From Sphingobacteriaceae bacterium GW460-11-11-14-LB5 (GTDB taxonomy: Bacteria > Bacteroidota > Bacteroidia > Sphingobacteriales > Sphingobacteriaceae): a DNA stretch of 64,000 bases. The stretch is taken from contig CP021237.1 of NCBI GenBank assembly GCA_002151545.1, forward strand, positions 4,464,001 through 4,528,000. Direction: 5' to 3'. The notes below the pieces were generated by a model that was not told the DNA's origin, ran no database searches, and saw only the letters and a program-made list of their open reading frames with translations. Below, piece after piece: positions 59,072 to 64,000 of this stretch. How positions within the stretch are numbered: the first letter of the stretch is position 1; each line of letters starts with the position of its first letter. The position numbers were made by a program, and so were the translations under genes.

Positions 59072-60604
59072 TTATTTTACGCTAAACGCTAATGAAGGCA
59101 AAATTTTCTGACGGCCATCTGGGCCTATCGAAACAATATCTTCAAAAAACACTCTTGTACCTGGTGTAATCGAGTTTATTGCACCTTTAACCGCACCTGC
59201 GAAACTTCCACCGCTACCTGGAATGGTAACAGCATCAGAACGCGGTTTGATAATTGTTAACTTATAACGTTGTATCTTAAACTTCACATCGAAAGGAAAA
59301 TCGTCAAGATCTGCCTCAATTTCAGTTTCACTTTTTAATTGTACTGAAGCTACATCGCCTCCAGCGCGGCCACCAACTTTAGCTACCGGAGTAGGAATCC
59401 CTTTAACCCTGAATTTTTGTGAGCCTAAGCTAACGGTTTTACCGGCATTGTTTGCTGATACATTGATAGAAACATCTTGTCCAACCAGGCTTCCCGGAAC
59501 TTTAACATTGTAGTTCCCGTTGCTACCAGACATTGAACCGCCAGAAATGGAAGCACGAATACTTTCTAATGGAAAACCTGCTGCCGATACCGTAAATGGA
59601 TTCGGAATACCGGCATAAATTACATTCAGTTTTGTTGAAGAAACCGATGCAGATGGTTTCGCTACCTGATAAGTTTGTGGTTGGGTTTTGTATTCCTTTA
59701 CCTGACCATCGGTTTGGCGAACACGAACCGTACCTACCCAGGTAAACTGACCAACACTGCTGGTACCACCGCTATAAGTTCCCTTACCATCTTTAACCGA
59801 TAATTTACTTCCGTTAACGGTAATATCAGGAGTAGATCTCGAATCACTAGCGGTTAAAAATACTTCAGCAGTATAAGGTTGTCCTTGAATTACATAAGAA
59901 GTAGGTGCTACTGCAACTGCCGCAAACTGATCCAAATTAACCTGTGCTTTATCCATATTTCCGAATAATTTTTTAACCACCTCTGCTTCAGCATTTTTAG
60001 TATCAGTTTGCAGTTTGGTTAAAATAGTCATTGCAGCAGTTAAAGGCGTTCCCTCACCAAAATAAGTTTCCTGCCAGTTTCCTTTTCTTTTTCTTGCCGG
60101 ATCTTTAGCTTCAAGAGAGAATGATACGTTTGCCCTATCAGCCGGATCTAATAAAGAGATTAATTTTTCGCGCGTGGCGTTAATTCTCTTTTTCAACTCA
60201 TCCGCTTTCTTTTGATTGATCATGATATTCTGTGCAATATCCTGATTTGATCTATTTACCAAATCCTCGGTTTCCGGATCTATTCCATCACCTGCCTGGG
60301 TAAATTCTTTTTTAATGCTTTCAATATAATTATTTAAGTCATCAGCTGCCTTCTGCGCCTGTTTTGCCTTATCGTAAATTGGCTGGGCACGGGCTGGCTC
60401 TTCTTTCAACTTCGAATTTTCGAAGGCAGAAAATAACTGATTAATACTTGTATTTACATTGTTTTTAGAGGTATCCAAACTATCGTTGATATTTTTGAAT
60501 GCATCTAAAATGGTATCTGATACGTTTAAGGCGAGCATAGCCAACAATACCAAATACATGATATTGATCATCCGCTGCCTTGTTGTTTCTTTTCCGCCTG
60601 CCAT
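59072..60604 (-). CDS. gldM: Gliding motility/type IX secretion protein GldM
   Basis: A 510-residue inner-membrane protein with one N-terminal helix (MAGGKETTRQRMINIMYLVL, then LAMLALNVSD) and a large periplasmic part with helical and immunoglobulin-like domains, ending in SLAFSVK. GldM spans the periplasm and, with GldL, forms the proton-driven motor of the secretion system; its tip contacts GldK/GldN. Downstream of gldL by 42 bp. Confidence 0.95.
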   Translation of the reverse strand: MAGGKETTRQRMINIMYLVLLAMLALNVSDTILDAFKNINDSLDTSKNNVNTSINQLFSAFENSKLKEEPARAQPIYDKAKQAQKAADDLNNYIESIKKEFTQAGDGIDPETEDLVNRSNQDIAQNIMINQKKADELKKRINATREKLISLLDPADRANVSFSLEAKDPARKRKGNWQETYFGEGTPLTAAMTILTKLQTDTKNAEAEVVKKLFGNMDKAQVNLDQFAAVAVAPTSYVIQGQPYTAEVFLTASDSRSTPDITVNGSKLSVKDGKGTYSGGTSSVGQFTWVGTVRVRQTDGQVKEYKTQPQTYQVAKPSASVSSTKLNVIYAGIPNPFTVSAAGFPLESIRASISGGSMSGSNGNYNVKVPGSLVGQDVSINVSANNAGKTVSLGSQKFRVKGIPTPVAKVGGRAGGDVASVQLKSETEIEADLDDFPFDVKFKIQRYKLTIIKPRSDAVTIPGSGGSFAGAVKGAINSITPGTRVFFEDIVSIGPDGRQKILPSLAFSVK

Positions 60605-60646
60605 GTTTGATGTAGCTTTTCCTTTAAAAATTAAAAACTAAACAAA

Positions 60647-61450
60647 TTATACACGTGGGCCGTTCATAGCCGATAACATATTGCCATAAATTGCATTAAG
60701 CGATGATAGGTTTTTAGCCAACTTATTCACCTCTTCTTTAAACTGTTTCGAATCTTCCATCGATTCGTTAAAGTTTTGCATGGTTAATGATAAGTTTGAA
60801 TAGAACTTATTCATCGATTTTAGATGCGCGCTTGAATCTTGCAATTCTAATTCATATACTGCATTTAAAGCTGATAAATTCTTAGCTAAATTGTTCACCT
60901 GATCATGGTAAGCCTGAGAATCTACACTGCTCTCGCCCATTGCTTTCAAATTAGCTGTAGCTTTATCAAAAGATGCACTTAAGTTATCAAAACCAGCTGA
61001 AGCTGTTTTAATTTTGCCAGTAAATTCGTTGGTTGCGGTAGATGCATCTGCAACATTAGAAATCGTTGCCACTTTATCACCAAAAGTACGTAAACCAGAT
61101 CCTAAGCTTTCAATCAATTCAGGACCGATTTTAGCATCTGATAACATTTTATCTAAAGCTGCTGTATTCGATGCAGTTGCTGCCACTGGTCTGGCTGATG
61201 CAGTTGGTAACTCGCCTTTAAAATCTGCTTTTAATTCAGGGTAAACTCTTTCCCAAGCTGGTTCTGGCTCTGGCGGGAAAAATCCTGTTAAAAAGAATAA
61301 AAATGCTTCTACACCAAGACCAAGACCGATCATGTAGTTACCCAAAATTCCACCAATGTGTAGAATTTTAAATAACGCTCCGATAATTACAATACTTGCT
61401 CCCCATGAAATCGCTACGTGTAACCAGCCTGGTTGTTTCTTTGCTGCCAT
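60647..61450 (-). CDS. gldL: Gliding motility/type IX secretion protein GldL
   Basis: A 267-residue inner-membrane protein with two helices (about 12-30 and 36-56) and Glu-containing segment GLGVEAFLFFLTGFFPPEPEP, which fits the stator-like motor part, followed by a cytoplasmic coiled-coil region with long helices (LSASFDKATANLKAMGESS, SMNKFYSNLSLTMQNFNES). With GldM it forms the T9SS motor. It is 40 bp after gldK. Confidence 0.95.
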   Translation of the reverse strand: MAAKKQPGWLHVAISWGASIVIIGALFKILHIGGILGNYMIGLGLGVEAFLFFLTGFFPPEPEPAWERVYPELKADFKGELPTASARPVAATASNTAALDKMLSDAKIGPELIESLGSGLRTFGDKVATISNVADASTATNEFTGKIKTASAGFDNLSASFDKATANLKAMGESSVDSQAYHDQVNNLAKNLSALNAVYELELQDSSAHLKSMNKFYSNLSLTMQNFNESMEDSKQFKEEVNKLAKNLSSLNAIYGNMLSAMNGPRV

Positions 61451-61490
61451 AAAATTTTGATGTTTTTCTTTAGTTTTTAGTTTGTTTGGT

Positions 61491-62816
61491 TTAATGTCTT
61501 AAGTCGGTACCAGGGTAAGATGAAACGCATCTGAAACCAATATATGATCTTTGTGTATCCTGATATTCGTATGTTGCTACAGCGTTTTGTAGAAAATAAC
61601 CGGTGTCTTTCCACGAACCGCCTTTTACAACTTTACGTTTTTTGTATTTACTGTCGGTTGCGCCGGCATCATAAGTAAAATTCGGGTTCAAATCGTGTAA
61701 TAACGGGCTTGCACCTTTATTGTAAGCGGTTAATGTCCATTCAGAAACATTACCTGCCATGTTGTACAAACCATAATCATTAGGGAAATACGACCTAACA
61801 CCTACCGTATAAATACCACCATCGCTCGAATAATCGCCACGGCCTGGTTTAAAGTTAGCTTGTAAGCATCCCTTTGTATTTCTGATATAAGGACCGCCCC
61901 AAGGGTATTTGGTTTTGGTATTACCACCTCTTGCTGCATATTCAAATTCAGTTTCAGCTGGTAATCTGTAATCTGATCTAGATCCTACAGGTAATTTTCT
62001 TGCTGTAGCAACGCCATCATATAACCTGGTTCTCCAGTGAGAGAATGCTTTTGCCTGTTCCCAGCTTACACCAACCACAGGATAATCATCATATGAAGGG
62101 TGGTTGTAATAACCCCGCACCATCGGATCGTTTTGTGAATAAGAATAATCTGTTTTCCAAACCATTGTATCTGGATAAATGGCAACGGTATAACGATCGA
62201 TATAATCCTGGCGTTTGCTGTTTGGATCTTTATGTCCGATAGCGGCTTTCTCCATATTTAATTCGGCATAAGAATATTCGAATTTACGAACATCTAATTC
62301 CTTTTTTCCCGGAAGCGCATCTAAACCTGAATAATACATCCCATCTAACTGGCTCACCTGAGCAGCGGCTGCGCCTCTACCTTTATTACGCCAAATGTTG
62401 GCTCCGTTTGGCCCAACTTTTTTCCAGTCGATGTATTTCTCCCCACCAACAGCAGCTGCGGCATTTCCTCTCGGGGTAATCATAAATTGTTGAGGGTTAC
62501 CCATCATCGCAATCGCAATCGAATCGCGTACCCAATTGGTAAACTGGCGATATTCTGCATTGGAAATCTCCGTTTGGTCCATAAAGAACGCACTAATGGT
62601 TACCATTTTACTTGGCCCATTCTGAGAGAAAGTGATATCTTCATCCGAACCTCCCAGAGGCGTATGCCCTGGTGGCACGTAAACCATTCCTAGTGGGATT
62701 CTATCGTTTTTGAATTTTCGGTTATAAGCACCAACCAGCTCGCCTTGGCCGCCATGACCACAGCTTGCTAGCATTACAGTTATACCTACAATAGCTAGAA
62801 GGTAGATTTTCTTCAT
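61491..62816 (-). CDS. gldK: Gliding motility/type IX secretion lipoprotein GldK
   Basis: About 441 residues from the ATG opening MKKIYLLAIVGITVMLASCG, whose lipobox LASC fixes this start; the longer frame upstream lacks it. The sulfatase-modifying-factor-like (FGE) fold is visible: GMVYVPPGHTPLGGSDED, FFMDQTEISNAEYRQFTNWV, VVGVSWEQAKAFSHWRTRL, NMAGNVSEWTL and the end YIGFRCVSSYPGTD. GldK (PorK) is the outer-membrane lipoprotein that forms a ring with GldN. First of the gldKLMN order on this strand. Confidence 0.95.
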   Translation of the reverse strand: MKKIYLLAIVGITVMLASCGHGGQGELVGAYNRKFKNDRIPLGMVYVPPGHTPLGGSDEDITFSQNGPSKMVTISAFFMDQTEISNAEYRQFTNWVRDSIAIAMMGNPQQFMITPRGNAAAAVGGEKYIDWKKVGPNGANIWRNKGRGAAAAQVSQLDGMYYSGLDALPGKKELDVRKFEYSYAELNMEKAAIGHKDPNSKRQDYIDRYTVAIYPDTMVWKTDYSYSQNDPMVRGYYNHPSYDDYPVVGVSWEQAKAFSHWRTRLYDGVATARKLPVGSRSDYRLPAETEFEYAARGGNTKTKYPWGGPYIRNTKGCLQANFKPGRGDYSSDGGIYTVGVRSYFPNDYGLYNMAGNVSEWTLTAYNKGASPLLHDLNPNFTYDAGATDSKYKKRKVVKGGSWKDTGYFLQNAVATYEYQDTQRSYIGFRCVSSYPGTDLRH

Positions 62817-63041
62817 ATTTTTTATAGTGTGCACAGCACGATTAGGAGCAATTTTATCAAAAATCACTGAAATTATCAACAAAAGCAAATATTTTACGTT
62901 AAATCATCACTCAAAGGCAATTAAAGTTAGATTAACTTTTTTCCAACAACCTTATATTTTGTGCAATAAAATGCGTAACTCTCTTATTAACAGTAAAGTT
63001 ACGCATTTATTGTATTGACTTAAAATAAATTATTAATCGTA

Positions 63042-63812
63042 TTATTTATTAGATATTTTGATGTAATTTTCAATAGCCATCGTCATAGATGGAACGCCCG
63101 GGGTTGGCGCAGCAATATCCACGATCAGATCCATATCGGTACAAGCCTTACTTGTGTTGGTTCCAAAAGCGGCAATCCGGGTATTATTCTGTTTAAAATC
63201 GGGGAAATTTTTAAACAAGGACTGAATACTTGAGGGACTAAAAAACGCAATAACATCGTAGAACACTTCGGCTAAATCAGATAAATCGCTCACCACTGTT
63301 TTAAACAAAACAGCAGGGGTAAAATTATACCCGCTTTTTTCCAAAAACTTCATCGTGTCTTCGGTAGCCATATCAGAGCAAGGGTATAAAAACTTCTCGT
63401 TGGCATGCTTTTTTAGTACCTCTGCTAAATCTGCTGCAGTTTGTTTACCAAAAAAGATTTTGCGCTTACGATATTGAATGTACTTCTGTAGATACAAAGC
63501 AATGGTCTCAGAAAGACAGAAATATTTCAATTCTGCCGGCACTTCATAACGCATTTCTTCACAGATTCTGAAAAAATGATCGGCTGCATTACGGCTGGTA
63601 AAAATTACCGCTGTAAAATCGGCCAGGTTAATTTTATCCTTTCTAAAGTCTCTTGCGGGTACACCTTCAACGTGAATAAAGGACCTAAAATCAACTTTTA
63701 AGTTGTGTTTTTTGGCCAAATCGTAGTAAGGAGATTTTTCTGTTTCAGGTTTTGGTAAAGTAACCAAAATACTTTTTACTTTGCGGATTCTAGAGTCGTT
63801 CTTTTCTTGCAT
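63042..63812 (-). CDS. hemD: Uroporphyrinogen-III synthase
   Basis: A 256-residue soluble protein of the HemD fold: SILVTLPKPETEKSPYYDLA at the N-terminus, INLADFTAVIFTSRNAADHFF and DVIAFFSPSSIQSLFKNFP in the two mirror-like halves, with the tyrosine and threonine pattern FPDFKQNNTRIAAFGTNTS. It closes the tetrapyrrole ring in heme synthesis. It lies between DUF4271 and gldK. Confidence 0.85.
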   Translation of the reverse strand: MQEKNDSRIRKVKSILVTLPKPETEKSPYYDLAKKHNLKVDFRSFIHVEGVPARDFRKDKINLADFTAVIFTSRNAADHFFRICEEMRYEVPAELKYFCLSETIALYLQKYIQYRKRKIFFGKQTAADLAEVLKKHANEKFLYPCSDMATEDTMKFLEKSGYNFTPAVLFKTVVSDLSDLAEVFYDVIAFFSPSSIQSLFKNFPDFKQNNTRIAAFGTNTSKACTDMDLIVDIAAPTPGVPSMTMAIENYIKISNK

Positions 63813-63826
63813 TTTCCTTTTTCCTG

Positions 63827-64000
63827 CTACAGTCCTATCGTTTTAATTAGTATTAGGATAGGACATATTTCGAGGGCGCAAAAGTACAAAAATAAATGCA
63901 TTCTAGAAAACTTATTATTAGAAAGTATCGTTATACCTGCCCGTAATAGTTGAAAAGCAAAAATAATGCCTAACAGCAAGAATGCCAACACGATATAAAC
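63827..64000 (-). CDS. DUF4271 family membrane protein (C-terminal end only)
   Basis: The last 57 codons before TAG at 63829-63827 are visible; the gene runs off the right edge. The product VYIVLAFLLLGIIFAFQLLR, then MHLFLYFCALEICPILILIK, shows two membrane helices and ends in TIGL. Position ahead of hemD and gldK and the helical pattern fit DUF4271, a multi-helix family often found beside hemD in Bacteroidota. The identity is inferred mainly from synteny. Confidence 0.7.
   Translation of the reverse strand, partial: VYIVLAFLLLGIIFAFQLLRAGITILSNNKFSRMHLFLYFCALEICPILILIKTIGL
63879..63886 (-). promoter_or_regulatory. Candidate -7 element of the hemD promoter, inside the DUF4271 gene end
   Basis: The minus strand reads TACTTTTG, an exact fit to TAnnTTTG, 67 bp upstream of the hemD start and within the last codons of the DUF4271 gene. 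Confidence 0.35.

Overview
The window looks like chromosomal DNA of a member of the Bacteroidota, most likely Sphingobacteriaceae and probably Pedobacter-like. Supporting evidence: a complete gldK-gldL-gldM-gldN gliding/type IX secretion cluster plus an SprE/PorW lipoprotein, alternative complex III genes, an F-ATPase operon without the beta and epsilon genes, outer-membrane beta-barrels with carboxypeptidase-like N-terminal domains, many lipoproteins with short signal peptides, TAnnTTTG promoter-like motifs, and palindromic interspersed repeats. The genus is an inference from gene style, not from a marker comparison.

Layout. 1-3 kb: start of actB, actA (alternative complex III) and a deoxyhypusine-synthase-like gene. 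3-4 kb: array of REP-like palindromes with a period near 90 bp. 4-10.5 kb: a frameshifted surface protein gene, an Omp85-like barrel, and a BlaI repressor gene followed by two M56 (BlaR1-like) peptidases carrying different C-terminal modules, one an N-acetylmuramoyl-L-alanine amidase. 10.6-12.4 kb: an IS110-family element with a recognisable candidate bridge RNA, followed by a nested palindrome. 12.4-20 kb: membrane protein, methyltransferase, SirB1-like protein, a run of exported hydrolases and lipoproteins (GH18, CAP, GH16, esterase), and a PIN toxin module. 20-22 kb: prfB with a programmed +1 frameshift, then a 90-bp minisatellite. 22-33.6 kb: beta-propeller and outer-membrane barrel pair, M20 peptidase, pgi, and two M16 peptidases. 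33.7-36.4 kb: an operon for a small exported peptide, a cytochrome c lipoprotein, YceI, a DUF5777-type barrel and a Rieske lipoprotein. 36.4-44 kb: ABC permease, glycosyltransferase, flippase-like protein, ruvC, DUF4349 lipoprotein, a MITE-like repeat, acid phosphatase and an AAA/DUF4143 ATPase. 44-50.3 kb: ATP synthase operon (atpZ, AtpI-like, atpB-E-F-H-A-G). 50.4-58 kb: sprE/porW, penicillin-binding protein 1A, a second PIN module and uvrC. 58-64 kb: gldN-M-L-K, hemD and the end of a DUF4271 gene.

How the genes fit together. The ACIII and ATP synthase genes are two parts of the respiratory chain. GldK/L/M/N and SprE/PorW belong to the same secretion and motility apparatus but lie in two loci. 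The BlaI-M56-M56 operon reads as a cell-wall-stress sensing and response unit in which one sensor peptidase carries its own peptidoglycan amidase.

Most notable signal. The non-coding left part of the IS110 element folds into a 5' hairpin followed by two large closed loops. Short stretches in these loops match, in the expected order and register, both element ends and both flanks (8, 7 and 7 nt for three of the four guides; the fourth is weaker). This places the element at about 10692-11965. All assignments were made by reading the sequence; no database search was run.
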